64,000 bases of DNA, taken from assembly GCF_029953595.1 (NCBI RefSeq), contig NZ_CP124535.1, positions 2,078,001-2,142,000 on the forward strand, in the 5' to 3' direction. The stretch comes from Fuscovulum ytuae (lineage in GTDB: Bacteria; Pseudomonadota; Alphaproteobacteria; Rhodobacterales; Rhodobacteraceae). Every line of letters starts with the position of its first letter. Within the stretch, counting starts at the first letter, position 1. Below are positions 17,087 to 26,034 of the stretch, in pieces. The position numbers and the translations under genes were made by a program. The notes below the pieces were generated by a model. It saw only the letters and a list, made by a program, of their open reading frames with translations, had not been told where the DNA came from and did not search any database.

Positions 17087-18420
17087 TCCCCCCCGGCCTC
17101 CTCATCTCGGCCCCCGCCTCGGGCACCGGAAAGACAACCGTCGCGCTGGGGCTTATCTCGGCCTTCCGCGCGGCAGGCCTAACCGTGCAACCGTTCAAAA
17201 GCGGCCCGGATTACATCGACCCCGCCTTCCACAGCGCCGCCGCTAGGGGCCGCGCCTCGGCCAATCTCGACAGCTGGGCGATGACGCCCGCCCGCCTTGC
17301 CACACTCGCTGCCACAGCAACCGGGGCCGATATCACCATCGCCGAAGGCTCCATGGGCCTTTTCGACGGCACCGCCACGCCCGGTGAAACCGGCAACGGC
17401 GCCAGCGCCGATATCGCCGCCCGCATGGGCTGGCCCGTGCTCCTTGTCCTTGACGTGGGCGGTCAGGCACAGACCGCCGCCGCTGTCGCCGTGGGCCTTG
17501 CCCGCTTCGACCCCGCCGTCACCATGGCAGGCGTGATCCTGAACCGCGTCTCCTCGCCCCGGCATGAATCCCTCCTGCGCGCGGGCTTCGAACGCGCCGG
17601 CCTCCCCGTCCTCGGCGCGCTGCCGAAACGCAGCGACATCGCGCTGCCCGCCCGCCATCTCGGCCTCGTGCAGGCCGAAGAGCTGCCGGAACTGGCCGCC
17701 CAACTCGACGCGCTCGGCCAACTCGTCGCCACCCATTGCGACCTCGCCGCCATCCGCGCCGCAGCCCGACCCGCCCACGCCCCCGCCACGGCCGCAAAAC
17801 CAATCCCCGCCCCCGGCGAACGTATCGCGCTGGCCCGCGACGCGGCCTTCTCTTTCGTCTATCCCCACCTCATCGCCGATTGGCGCGCGCAAGGCGCGAC
17901 CATCCTGCCCTTCTCCCCCCTCGCCGATCAGGCCCCCGACCCTTCTGCCACCGTCGCATGGCTGCCGGGGGGGTACCCCGAACTCCATGCCCCCCGCCTT
18001 GCGGCCTGCGACACCTTCCGCGACGGGCTGACCGCCTTCGCCCAAACCCGCCCCGTCCATGGCGAATGCGGGGGCTATATGGCCCTTGGCGCGGGTCTCG
18101 TCGCCGCCGATGGCACGCGCCACCGTATGGCGGGCCTTCTGGGCCTAGAGACCAGCTTCGAAAAACGCCGCATGCACCTTGGCTACCGCCTTGCCCGCCC
18201 GCATCTCGGCCTGCCGGGGCTGGCCGATGCCCCCGCGCTCCGCGGCCACGAATTCCACTACGCCACGATCCTGTCGCAGCCCGATGCCCCCCTTGCCCAT
18301 GTCACCGACGCAAACGGGGTTGCAGTCGCGGAAACCGGCTCCTACCAACGCCACGCGCAGGGCGGTATCACCAGCGGCACCTTCTTCCACCTCATCGCCC
18401 CTGCCGAGGCAGCACAATGA
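17083..18420 (+). CDS. cobB: Hydrogenobyrinic acid a,c-diamide synthase CobB
   Basis: CobB uses glutamine and ATP to amidate the a and c acetate groups of hydrogenobyrinic acid, producing the substrate of the CobNST chelatase. The 445-residue protein has an N-terminal ATP-binding domain ([17 protein letters not shown], about 8-24, and [13 protein letters not shown]) and a C-terminal class I glutaminase domain with [11 protein letters not shown], whose Cys is the nucleophile. The joining linker is Pro/Ala-rich. It lies between cobM and cobA with ATGA overlaps on both sides. Confidence 0.95.
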   Translation: MIPPGLLISAPASGTGKTTVALGLISAFRAAGLTVQPFKSGPDYIDPAFHSAAARGRASANLDSWAMTPARLATLAATATGADITIAEGSMGLFDGTATPGETGNGASADIAARMGWPVLLVLDVGGQAQTAAAVAVGLARFDPAVTMAGVILNRVSSPRHESLLRAGFERAGLPVLGALPKRSDIALPARHLGLVQAEELPELAAQLDALGQLVATHCDLAAIRAAARPAHAPATAAKPIPAPGERIALARDAAFSFVYPHLIADWRAQGATILPFSPLADQAPDPSATVAWLPGGYPELHAPRLAACDTFRDGLTAFAQTRPVHGECGGYMALGAGLVAADGTRHRMAGLLGLETSFEKRRMHLGYRLARPHLGLPGLADAPALRGHEFHYATILSQPDAPLAHVTDANGVAVAETGSYQRHAQGGITSGTFFHLIAPAEAAQ

Positions 18421-19139
18421 CCCCCGGTTTCGTCTCCTTCGTCTCTTCCGGCCCCGGCGACCCGGAACTCCTTACCCTCAAGGCCGCCCGCCGTCTGGCC
18501 GAGGCCGATGTCATCCTCTTCGACGACCTCGCCTCCGGCCCCCTCCTCACCCATGCCGCGCCCTCGGCGGAATTGGTGGCGGTGGGCAAGCGCGCAGGCC
18601 GCCCCTCCCCCCGGCAGGACCATGTCAGCCGCCTTCTTGTGGATCACGCCGCCACGGGCGCGCGGGTGGTGCGGCTCAAATCCGGCGATGGCGGCCTTTT
18701 CGGGCGGCTGGAGGAAGAGCTTGTCGCCCTCCGCGCCGCAGGGATCGCTTATGAAATCATCCCCGGCGTCCCCTCCGCCTGTGCCGCCGCCGCCGCCGCT
18801 GGCATCCCCCTCACCCGCCGCCTGACCGCACGCCGCGTGCAATTCATCACCGGTGCCGATGTGACGGGTGGCCTGCCCGAAGGCCTTAACTGGCCCGCCT
18901 TGGCCGACCCCGAGGCGACGACCGTCGTCTTCATGGGCAAGCGCACCTTCCCAACGCTCGCGGCCCAACTCATCGCCCACGGGCTGCCCCCCGACACCCC
19001 CGCCCTGCTGGCCGAGGCGGTCACCCATCCCGAACAGACCCTCACCCGTCTGACCGTCGTCACCCTTGCCGCCCAACTGGCGGAAACACGCGGCGACCAG
19101 CCCGCGCTCATCCTCTACGGCCCCCTCGCCGATCCCTGA
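18417..19139 (+). CDS. cobA: Uroporphyrinogen-III C-methyltransferase CobA
   Basis: CobA (SUMT) adds methyl groups at C2 and C7 of uroporphyrinogen III to make precorrin-2, the committed step from haem/chlorophyll precursors into B12. The 240-residue protein shows FVSSGPGDPELLTLKA, VRLKSGDGGLFGR, IIPGVPSACAAAA and FMGKRT, all diagnostic for SUMT. It is the last gene of the long operon (ATGA overlap with cobB). No intrinsic terminator follows; the next 313 bases hold a second cobalamin riboswitch. Confidence 0.94.
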   Translation: MTPGFVSFVSSGPGDPELLTLKAARRLAEADVILFDDLASGPLLTHAAPSAELVAVGKRAGRPSPRQDHVSRLLVDHAATGARVVRLKSGDGGLFGRLEEELVALRAAGIAYEIIPGVPSACAAAAAAGIPLTRRLTARRVQFITGADVTGGLPEGLNWPALADPEATTVVFMGKRTFPTLAAQLIAHGLPPDTPALLAEAVTHPEQTLTRLTVVTLAAQLAETRGDQPALILYGPLADP

Positions 19140-19204
19140 TCGGGACGACGCATTCACCTATGCCGATGTCGCCTTCGTGCTTGACCGCCGCATGGCGCAG
19201 GCGC

Positions 19205-19405
19205 AGAACGGCAGGGCAAGGTGCCCCACGCGTCACAGCAACGGGCTCAAACGGGAATGGGGAAGGGCGGACCAAATCGCGGCGCCCCCACCCCAGCCGC
19301 CCCCGCGACTGTCAGCGGCGAGCGGCCATCCTTCATGCCACTGGCCCCTCTGGGGCCGGGAAGGCGGATGGCCGCACCGACCCGCCAGCCAGGAGACCGG
19401 CCTCG
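19205..19405 (+). promoter_or_regulatory. Cobalamin riboswitch controlling the cbiM-like gene and cobF
   Basis: The aptamer blocks are GGTGCC (19220), ACGGGAATGGGGAAGGGCGG, P5 stem GCGGC/GCCGC enclosing a C-rich loop (about 19279-19300), GCCCCCGCGACTGTCAGCGG, GCCACTGGCCC, CCGGGAAGGCGG and GCCAGGAGACCGGCC ending near 19405. It accounts for most of the 313-base gene-free stretch 19140-19452. In the first 60 bases after cobA I see nothing recognisable. Because cobF follows the cbiM-like gene, the switch should also affect corrin synthesis. Confidence 0.92.
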
Positions 19406-19422
19406 CATCAAAGAAACCATCC

Positions 19423-19440
19423 GCCGTCGGGTGTGACGGC
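19423..19440 (+). promoter_or_regulatory. Hairpin next to the cbiM-like ribosome site (riboswitch expression platform)
   Basis: GCCGTC (19423-19428) pairs with GACGGC (19435-19440), and the stem touches the AAGGAG ribosome site at 19441-19446. Loop bases GGGTG (19429-19433) complement CACCC (19289-19293) in the P5 loop of the aptamer, so a ligand-stabilised kissing contact could hold the hairpin and hinder initiation at 19453. Confidence 0.55.
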
Positions 19441-19452
19441 AAGGAGAAAGAC

Positions 19453-20118
19453 ATGCATATCGAACCCGGCCTCGTCGATGGGGCCAAACTGATGCTCGGC
19501 TACGCCACGGCTTCCGCCGCTGCCGCCACCGGGGCCATGATCCTCGCCCGCGACCTGCGCGCGCAAGGCCCGGCCGCCATCGCGATCCGCAGCGCCATTG
19601 CTACCGTGGCGACCTTCGCCTTCTTCGAACTGGCCCCCCACACCGCCGTTGGCGTAAGCGAGGTGCATCTCATCCTCGGCTCCAGCCTCTTCCTGATCCT
19701 CGGCGCCGGCCCCGCCGCGCTGGGCCTTGCGCTGGGCCTACTTATTCAGGGCCTCTTCTTCGCCCCCATCGACCTGCCGCAATACGGTATGAACGTCACC
19801 ACGCTGCTTGTCCCGCTCTTTGCGATTTCCATGATCGCGCGGCGCATCATCCCGGCGGGCACAGCCTATGTCGATCTGCGCTACACGGATGTGGTGAAAC
19901 TCTCGGCCACCTATCAGGGTGGCGTCGTCGCCTGGGTGGCCTTTTGGGTCTTCTGGGGTCAGGGCGCATCCGCCATGTCCGACGTGGCCCTCTTCGGCGC
20001 GGCCTATATGACGGTTGTGCTGATCGAACCGCTGGTCGATCTGGCCCTCCTTGCCACCGCCCGCCGCTTCAAGGGGCGCACCCCCGGCGCGCTGGTCACA
20101 CCGCGTCTCTTCGCCTGA
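19453..20118 (+). CDS. CbiM-like membrane protein, probable cobalt uptake component
   Basis: A 221-residue membrane protein with about six hydrophobic segments. The N terminus MHIEPGLVDGAKL resembles the MHI/L-x-EG start of CbiM/NikM, where the amino group and His2 bind the metal. It therefore looks like the substrate-binding component of an energy-coupling-factor cobalt transporter. No CbiN, CbiQ or CbiO gene is adjacent, so it either works alone, shares a module encoded elsewhere, or transports something else. Control by a cobalamin riboswitch and linkage to cobF support cobalt. AAGGAG at 19441 fixes the start. Confidence 0.72.
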   Translation: MHIEPGLVDGAKLMLGYATASAAAATGAMILARDLRAQGPAAIAIRSAIATVATFAFFELAPHTAVGVSEVHLILGSSLFLILGAGPAALGLALGLLIQGLFFAPIDLPQYGMNVTTLLVPLFAISMIARRIIPAGTAYVDLRYTDVVKLSATYQGGVVAWVAFWVFWGQGASAMSDVALFGAAYMTVVLIEPLVDLALLATARRFKGRTPGALVTPRLFA

Positions 20119-20130
20119 TCCCCCAAAGGC

Positions 20131-20152
20131 GCGGGGCCGATACCGGCCCCGC
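20131..20152 (+). other. Intercistronic hairpin between the cbiM-like gene and cobF
   Basis: GCGGGGCCG and CGGCCCCGC form a perfect 9-base stem with an ATAC loop. There is no T-run, so it more likely affects mRNA stability or partial read-through than ends transcription. Confidence 0.4.
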
Positions 20153-20169
20153 CGCCCCAAAAGCACAGC

Positions 20170-20943
20170 ATGATCCACCTCACTCTCATCGGCATCGGCA
20201 CCGGCAACCCCAATCACGTCACGGGACAGGCGATCCGCGCCATGAACGCGGCCGACCTGATCCTTCTGCCGCTCAAGGGTGACGACAAGGCCGATCTCGC
20301 CGGCCTGCGCATGGCGATCTGCCGCGCCAACCTGACAAACCCCAGCACCCGTATCGCGCCCTTTGACCTGCCCACGCGCGACCCCGCAACACCCGATTAC
20401 CTGACCCGCGTCAACGACTGGCACGACACCATCGCCGCGCTCTGGCGGGCCGAGATCGAGAAACACCTTGCCCAAGGCGGCGGCCCGAATGTGGCGCTGC
20501 TGGTCTGGGGCGACCCCTCGCTTTACGACAGCACGCTGCGCATCGCCGACCGTGTCGCAGGCCACTTGCCGCTGACACTCAGTGTGATCCCCGGCATCAC
20601 TGCCATTCAGGCGCTCTGCGCCGCCCATGCCATCCCGCTCAATGACCTTGCGAAACCCGTGGTCATCACCACAGGCCGCCAACTGCGCAGTTCAGGCTGG
20701 CCGCAGGATGCCGATACGGTGGTCATCATGCTTGACAGCGGTGCCGCCTTCGACGCGCTGCCCCCCGAGGGCATCCATATCTGGTGGGGCGCCTATGTCG
20801 GGATGGAAGAACAGATCCTGATCCAAGGCCCGCTTGCGCAGGTCGCCGAAACCATCCGCACCACCCGCGCCAAGGCGCGCGCCGATCACGGCTGGATCAT
20901 GGACATCTACCTGATGCGCCGCACCGCTCAGCCCAGCGCGTAA
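20170..20943 (+). CDS. cobF: Precorrin-6A synthase (deacetylating) CobF
   Basis: CobF methylates precorrin-5 at C1 and releases acetate, giving precorrin-6A. The 257-residue protein starts MIHLTLIGIGTGNPNHVTGQAI, with LLPLKGDDKADLAGLR, LLVWGDPSLYDST and VIPGITAIQAL, the CobF version of the methylase motifs. It fills the one methyltransferase step missing from the main operon but is placed behind the cbiM-like gene under its own riboswitch. The 3' end overlaps the antisense phoB end by 16 bases. Confidence 0.94.
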   Translation: MIHLTLIGIGTGNPNHVTGQAIRAMNAADLILLPLKGDDKADLAGLRMAICRANLTNPSTRIAPFDLPTRDPATPDYLTRVNDWHDTIAALWRAEIEKHLAQGGGPNVALLVWGDPSLYDSTLRIADRVAGHLPLTLSVIPGITAIQALCAAHAIPLNDLAKPVVITTGRQLRSSGWPQDADTVVIMLDSGAAFDALPPEGIHIWWGAYVGMEEQILIQGPLAQVAETIRTTRAKARADHGWIMDIYLMRRTAQPSA

Positions 20944-21614
20944 CCCGATCCCCGTACCGTGCGGATCGGATCTTCATCGCCATGCACGCACAGCGCCTTG
21001 CGCAGACGGCCCACATGCACATCCACGGTCCGGGTATCGACATAGATATCCCGCCCCCAGACCCGATCCAAAAGCTGTTCGCGCGACCACACGCGCCCCG
21101 GCTTTTCCATGAAAGCCGTCAGCAGCCGAAACTCCGTCGGACCCAGCTTCAGCACCTTTTCGCCCCTGAACACCCGATGCGTTTCCGTATCCAGCCGGAT
21201 GCCGTCAAATTCCAGCACCACGCCCAAGGTGGATGGCCGCACGCGGCGGATCTGGGCCCGCGCCCGCGCCATCAACTCCACCATCGAATAGGGCTTGATG
21301 ACATAGTCATCCGCGCCGGTTTCCAGCCCCCGCACGCGGTCCACCTCATCCGCCCGCGCCGACAGCATGATAACCGGGATCGCCCGCGTCTCGGGCCGCA
21401 TCTTCAAGCGACGGCAAACCTCGATCCCCGAAACCTTGGGCATCATCCAGTCAAGGATGATCATGTCGGGATGATCCTCATCCACCAGCAAAAGCGCATC
21501 CTCGCCATTATCGGCCTGAATGACGTCAAACCCCTCGGCCTCAAGATTATAGGCCAGCACCTCGCGCTGCGCGAATTCGTCCTCTACAAGCAGAACCTTC
21601 GGCTGCTGAACCAT
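20928..21614 (-). CDS. phoB: Phosphate regulon response regulator PhoB
   Basis: PhoB is the OmpR-type activator of phosphate-starvation genes. The 228-residue protein has a receiver domain (VLLVEDE with acidic E11/D12, phosphorylation site D55 in MIILDWMMPK) and a winged-helix domain ending RTVRGSGYALG. ATG at 21614 is preferred because GGAG precedes it and MVQQPKVLLVEDE fits the family. ATG at 21632 would overlap the phoU stop by ATGA. The cognate kinase PhoR is not in the window. It is last in the pst operon. Confidence 0.92.
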   Translation of the reverse strand: MVQQPKVLLVEDEFAQREVLAYNLEAEGFDVIQADNGEDALLLVDEDHPDMIILDWMMPKVSGIEVCRRLKMRPETRAIPVIMLSARADEVDRVRGLETGADDYVIKPYSMVELMARARAQIRRVRPSTLGVVLEFDGIRLDTETHRVFRGEKVLKLGPTEFRLLTAFMEKPGRVWSREQLLDRVWGRDIYVDTRTVDVHVGRLRKALCVHGDEDPIRTVRGSGYALG

Positions 21615-21628
21615 GACGCGCTCCATCT

Positions 21629-22342
21629 TCATCCCTCAAGGGTCGAAACACCCGGCACCAGATCGGCCTTTGGCCGCTCATCCCCCGGCACTTCGCCGGT
21701 CGCCAGATAGATCACTTGTTCGGCAATCGCCGTCGCATGGTCGCCCACGCGTTCAATGTTCTTCGCAATGAAATGTAGATGCATCGCCGCGCTGATGTTG
21801 CGCGGGTCTTCCATCATATGCGTCAGCAACTCGCGGAACAGCGAGTTGTACATCTGGTCCACCTCGCGGTCGCGGGCGCGGATATCCTGCGCCACCGCCA
21901 CATCCTGCGCGATATAGGCATCCAGCGCCTCTTTCAGGCGCAGAACCACCGTCCGCGCCATCCGCTGGATCGACGCCGAGGTGCCCTCCAAAGGTGCCAT
22001 GTTCGACAGAACCAGCGCCCGCTTGGCAAGGTTCTTGGCATAATCCCCCGCGCGTTCCAGCGCGGCGGCAATCCGCATCACCGACAGCACGACCCGCAGA
22101 TCACCCGCCGTCGGCGCCCGCAGCGCCAGAAGGCGCGCGCATTCGCTCTGGATCTGCTGTTCCAGAGCATCGATGGCCTCATCGCCCGCCCGCACCTTCT
22201 GGGCCAGCCCCTCATCGCGCTTTTCCAAGGCCTCGGCGGCATCCAGCAGCGCCTGCTCCACCAGCCCCCCCATCCGCAGCACATGCGCCTGCACGGCTTC
22301 AAGGTCGCGGTCAAAGGCCGAAAGGATATGCGGGTCTTTCAT
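21629..22342 (-). CDS. phoU: Phosphate signalling protein PhoU
   Basis: PhoU is a cytoplasmic negative modulator linking the Pst transporter to PhoR/PhoB. The 237-residue, all-helical protein contains two copies of the PhoU motif, including ERAGDYAKNLAKRA and ERVGDHATAIAEQ, which bind metal clusters. The start at 22342 gives MKDPHILSAFDRDLEAVQ, the expected N terminus. It lies 13 bases after pstB. Confidence 0.95.
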   Translation of the reverse strand: MKDPHILSAFDRDLEAVQAHVLRMGGLVEQALLDAAEALEKRDEGLAQKVRAGDEAIDALEQQIQSECARLLALRAPTAGDLRVVLSVMRIAAALERAGDYAKNLAKRALVLSNMAPLEGTSASIQRMARTVVLRLKEALDAYIAQDVAVAQDIRARDREVDQMYNSLFRELLTHMMEDPRNISAAMHLHFIAKNIERVGDHATAIAEQVIYLATGEVPGDERPKADLVPGVSTLEG

Positions 22343-22355
22343 CTTGCGCGCTCCC

Positions 22356-23153
22356 TCAGCCGATCCGGCCGGTGATATAGGCCTCGGTCCTTGGGTCCTG
22401 CGGGGTGGTGAAAATCTGCCCCGTCTCGCCATATTCAACCAGACTGCCAAGGTGGAAGAAGGCCGTCTTCTGGCTGACACGCGCCGCCTGCTGCATGGAA
22501 TGGGTAACGATCACGACCGAAAAATGGGTCCGCAACTCGTCGATCAATTCCTCCACCTGCGCCGTGGCGATGGGGTCCAGCGCCGAACAGGGTTCATCCA
22601 TCAACAGAACCTCGGGCGCCGTGGCCACCGCCCGCGCGATGCACAGACGCTGCTGCTGCCCGCCCGAAAGGCCGGTGCCGGGGGCCGCAAGGCGATCCTT
22701 CACCTCATTCCACAGCGCAGCCTTCTTCAGCGATGTCTCGACAATCTCATCCAGTTCCGCCTTGGTCCGCGCCAGACCGTGGATTTTCGGCCCATAGGCC
22801 ACATTGTCATAGATCGACTTGGGAAACGGGTTCGGCTTCTGGAACACCATCCCCACCTTGGCGCGCAACTGCACCGGATCGATGCGCGGATCGTAAATAT
22901 CCTGCCCGTCCAGCGTGATATTCCCTTCGACCCGCGCCGTTGCCACCGTGTCGTTCATCCGGTTCAGACAACGCAGGAAGGTCGACTTGCCGCAGCCCGA
23001 CGGCCCGATGAACGCCGTCACCGTCCGGTCAAGGATCGTCACATCGACATCCTTCAGCGCGTGCTTTTCGCCGTAATGCACCTGCACCCCGCGCGCCTCG
23101 ATCTTGGCTTGCCTGTTGCTCACGTCCCGCTCCACCAACCGCATGTCGTTCAT
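22356..23153 (-). CDS. pstB: Phosphate ABC transporter ATP-binding protein PstB
   Basis: PstB is the ATPase of the high-affinity phosphate importer. The 265-residue protein has the Walker A motif GPSGCGKST (50-58), the Q-loop [11 protein letters not shown] characteristic of PstB, the signature LSGGQQQR, Walker [14 protein letters not shown] and the His switch THSMQQA. It lies 13 bases downstream of pstA. Confidence 0.97.
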   Translation of the reverse strand: MNDMRLVERDVSNRQAKIEARGVQVHYGEKHALKDVDVTILDRTVTAFIGPSGCGKSTFLRCLNRMNDTVATARVEGNITLDGQDIYDPRIDPVQLRAKVGMVFQKPNPFPKSIYDNVAYGPKIHGLARTKAELDEIVETSLKKAALWNEVKDRLAAPGTGLSGGQQQRLCIARAVATAPEVLLMDEPCSALDPIATAQVEELIDELRTHFSVVIVTHSMQQAARVSQKTAFFHLGSLVEYGETGQIFTTPQDPRTEAYITGRIG

Positions 23154-23166
23154 TGCAACCGCCCCC

Positions 23167-24519
23167 TCACCACCGCCGCTCGAACCGCCGCCGCAGCAGG
23201 ATCGCCGCCACGTTCATGATCACGAGAAAGACCAAGAGCACGATGATCGCCCCCGAAGACCGCTCGATAAAGGCTGGGTCCGACCGCGACGCCCAGGAAT
23301 AGACCTGCACGGGCAGCGCGGTCGCCGGGTCCATGATCCCGCCTTCCAAAGGCCCCGCAGGATAGTTCGTGACAAAAGCCACCATCCCGATCAGCAAAAG
23401 GGGCGCTGTCTCGCCAAGGGCCGAGGCCAGACCAAGGATCGTCCCCGTCATGATGCCCGGCATGGCCAAGGGCAGCACATGGTGGAAGACAAGCTGCATC
23501 TTCGACGCCCCAATCCCCAGCGCCGCCTCACGGATCGACGGCGGCACCGCCCGGATCGCCGACCGCGTGGCAATGATGATCGTGGGCAGCGTCATCAGCG
23601 AGATGACCAAGGCCCCCACAAGGCTCGATGATTGCGGCAGCCCCATGAAGTTGATGAAAATCGCCAGACCAAGGATGCCAAAGACAATCGACGGCACCGC
23701 CGCAAGGTTCGAGATATTCACCTCGATCAGGTCCGTGAATCGGTTCTTCGGCGCGAATTCCTCAAGATAGATCGACGCCGCCACGCCCACGGGCACGGTC
23801 ATCAGCGCCACCAGCACCATCATATACAGCGACCCGATGATCGCCACGCCCAGACCCGATGCCTCGGGCCGCAGGTCCGATGCATCCGGCCCCGTCAGGA
23901 ACCCCCAATTGAATGGCAGGCTCAGCATCCCCGCCGCCACCAGCCGATCCGTCAGATCAAGCTGCGCAGGCGTGACATTGGTATCCCGCTCTGCCGTCTC
24001 GCGCGTGACGCGGCCCTTAAGATAGCCGTCGATCCGCCCCGTGGCATAGACCGATACCTCGACCACCTGCCCCACCAGCGACGGATCGGCCAGCACCCTA
24101 TCGCGCAGCCGCGCCGGACCGTCATCCGATAGCATCGCCGCAAGATCCTTCTCCGGCATCCCCGCCGTATCGATCCCCTCCGCCGCCAGATGCGCGACAA
24201 AGGCCTGCGACAAAAGCCGCTTATACCCGATGGTCGTGACCTTCGCCATTTCCTCGCGGTTGCGGTTGCCCGCCTTGTCCACCACGGCCGCATCCACCAT
24301 CACCGGAAAGGTGATCGTCGCCTGCCGAAAGGCCGAAACCCCATCCAGCAGGATCGTCGCCAGCATGAAAAACAGCGTCGACAGGCTCAACACGATGGCC
24401 GCGATGCCATAGGCCTTCATCCGCCATTCCCGCGCCCGCCGCCGCTTGGTCCGCGCGCTGCCCTCCAAAAGCGATCCGCCGCGCGCCCCACCGGGCGCCC
24501 CTGCCATGACATCGGTCAT
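23167..24519 (-). CDS. pstA: Phosphate ABC transporter permease PstA
   Basis: This is a membrane subunit of the Pst importer, 450 residues against about 300 in E. coli. The excess is N-terminal: a cytoplasmic Arg-rich segment, one membrane helix near 55-75 and a periplasmic domain (the DUF3333 type common in Alphaproteobacteria), followed by the usual permease core with the EAA loop at [23 protein letters not shown] at 24519 overlaps the pstC stop by ATGA. Confidence 0.94.
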   Translation of the reverse strand: MTDVMAGAPGGARGGSLLEGSARTKRRRAREWRMKAYGIAAIVLSLSTLFFMLATILLDGVSAFRQATITFPVMVDAAVVDKAGNRNREEMAKVTTIGYKRLLSQAFVAHLAAEGIDTAGMPEKDLAAMLSDDGPARLRDRVLADPSLVGQVVEVSVYATGRIDGYLKGRVTRETAERDTNVTPAQLDLTDRLVAAGMLSLPFNWGFLTGPDASDLRPEASGLGVAIIGSLYMMVLVALMTVPVGVAASIYLEEFAPKNRFTDLIEVNISNLAAVPSIVFGILGLAIFINFMGLPQSSSLVGALVISLMTLPTIIIATRSAIRAVPPSIREAALGIGASKMQLVFHHVLPLAMPGIMTGTILGLASALGETAPLLLIGMVAFVTNYPAGPLEGGIMDPATALPVQVYSWASRSDPAFIERSSGAIIVLLVFLVIMNVAAILLRRRFERRW

Positions 24520-25970
24520 TCGTATTGCTCCCGGTACCGCCGCACGATCCACAGCGCGAAAACGTTCAGGCACAGCGTGATGACAAACAGCGAAATCCCC
24601 AGCGCAAAGGCCACCAGCGTCTCGGGCGAATTGAACTCTGTATCCCCCGTCAGCTGGCTCACGATCTTCACCGTGATCGTGGTCATCGCCTCAAACGGGT
24701 TCAGGTTCAGCTGCGCCGCAGCCCCCGCCCCCATCGTCACGATCATCGTCTCGCCAATCGCCCGGCTTGTGGCCATCAGCACGGCCCCCACGATGCCGGG
24801 CAGCGCGGCAGGCAGCACCACCTGCGTCACCGTCTCGGCCTTCGTCGCCCCCAGACCAAGCGACCCGTCTCGCATCGACTGCGGCACCGCCGTGATGATG
24901 TCATCCGACAGCGACGAAATGAACGGGATGTTCAAAATCCCGATCACGATCCCCGCCGTCACAACGGAAGACCCCGAATTCCCCAACCCGGTCGGCATGG
25001 CGATCCAATCGCGGATCAGCGGCCCCACCGTCACCAGCGCGAACAGGCCAAAGACCACCGTCGGTATCCCCGCGATCACCTCGATCAACGGCTTCACCAC
25101 CGACCGCACGCGCGCATCTGCAAATTCCGCAAGGTAGATCGCCGCGAACAGGCCCACAGGCACCGCCACCAGCATCGCGATCAAGGTGATATACAGCGTC
25201 CCCCACAACAGCGGGATCAGGCCAAGCTGCGAATTGCCCTGAAAGGCGGGCGACCATGTCAGCCCGAAGAAGAAATCCTGAATGGGATACATCCCGAAGA
25301 ACCGGATGCTCTCTGACAGCATCGACAGGACGATCCCCACCGTCGTCAGAATCGCGATGGTCGAGGCAAGGATCAGCAGGGCCAGAACCACGCCCTCCAC
25401 CCGGTTCCTCGCCCGGAACTGCGGCCCCGTCGCCTTGATGGCATAGGCAAGCCCCGCCACCGCCAGCGCCAGCACGAAAACCGTCTTCCACAGCCCGCCC
25501 ACCGTGGCCAAGCCCCGGTATTCCTGTGCTGCGGCCAGCGTCTCGGGCAGAACATCCGCACCCAGCGCCACGCCCGTGGCGGCCAGCCGCTCGCGCACCG
25601 CGCCTGCATCCAAGGCTGCCGCCTCATCCGCGCCCATCGCACCTGCGGAAATCGCCGCCTCCAGCCCCGAAGCGATGCGCCGCACATCGGCAAAAAGCAG
25701 CGTGCGCGCGCTGTCATCCTGCACCATCTCGGCCGGGAACATCCCTGCCAGACGGCCCTCAATCACCATAGGCTGCGCGATCTGCCAGACCGCCAGAAAC
25801 AGCAGCGCCGGCACCGCGGCCATGATCGCCCCGTGCCAGCCATAATAATGCGGCCGCGAATGCAATTGCCGCGCATCACCGCCCACAAGGGCCATCGCCC
25901 GCTGACGCGCAAGGACGAAGCCCGCCGCCGCCAGAACGCCCAAAACGGTAAGGATCAGGAAAACCGACAT
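24516..25970 (-). CDS. pstC: Phosphate ABC transporter permease PstC
   Basis: This is the second membrane subunit of the Pst importer, 484 residues. It has two N-terminal hydrophobic segments around a periplasmic region (about 60-160), then the binding-protein-dependent permease core with the EAA loop MRDGSLGLGATKAETVTQVV. Like PstA here it is longer than the enterobacterial form, as is common in Alphaproteobacteria. The gap to pstS is 64 bases. Confidence 0.94.
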   Translation of the reverse strand: MSVFLILTVLGVLAAAGFVLARQRAMALVGGDARQLHSRPHYYGWHGAIMAAVPALLFLAVWQIAQPMVIEGRLAGMFPAEMVQDDSARTLLFADVRRIASGLEAAISAGAMGADEAAALDAGAVRERLAATGVALGADVLPETLAAAQEYRGLATVGGLWKTVFVLALAVAGLAYAIKATGPQFRARNRVEGVVLALLILASTIAILTTVGIVLSMLSESIRFFGMYPIQDFFFGLTWSPAFQGNSQLGLIPLLWGTLYITLIAMLVAVPVGLFAAIYLAEFADARVRSVVKPLIEVIAGIPTVVFGLFALVTVGPLIRDWIAMPTGLGNSGSSVVTAGIVIGILNIPFISSLSDDIITAVPQSMRDGSLGLGATKAETVTQVVLPAALPGIVGAVLMATSRAIGETMIVTMGAGAAAQLNLNPFEAMTTITVKIVSQLTGDTEFNSPETLVAFALGISLFVITLCLNVFALWIVRRYREQYE

Positions 25971-26034
25971 GCCGCCCCCCGGCTGGCAAGAAAGACTGGG
26001 GCGGCACCGACCGGCACCGCCCCCTTGGTCCAGC

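Noticed and set aside
19141-19200. A short peptide-like stretch after cobA (DDAFTYADVAFVLDRR) that might be a gene remnant
   Set aside because: No start, no ribosome site, and it runs straight into the riboswitch; coding-like composition alone is expected at this GC content.
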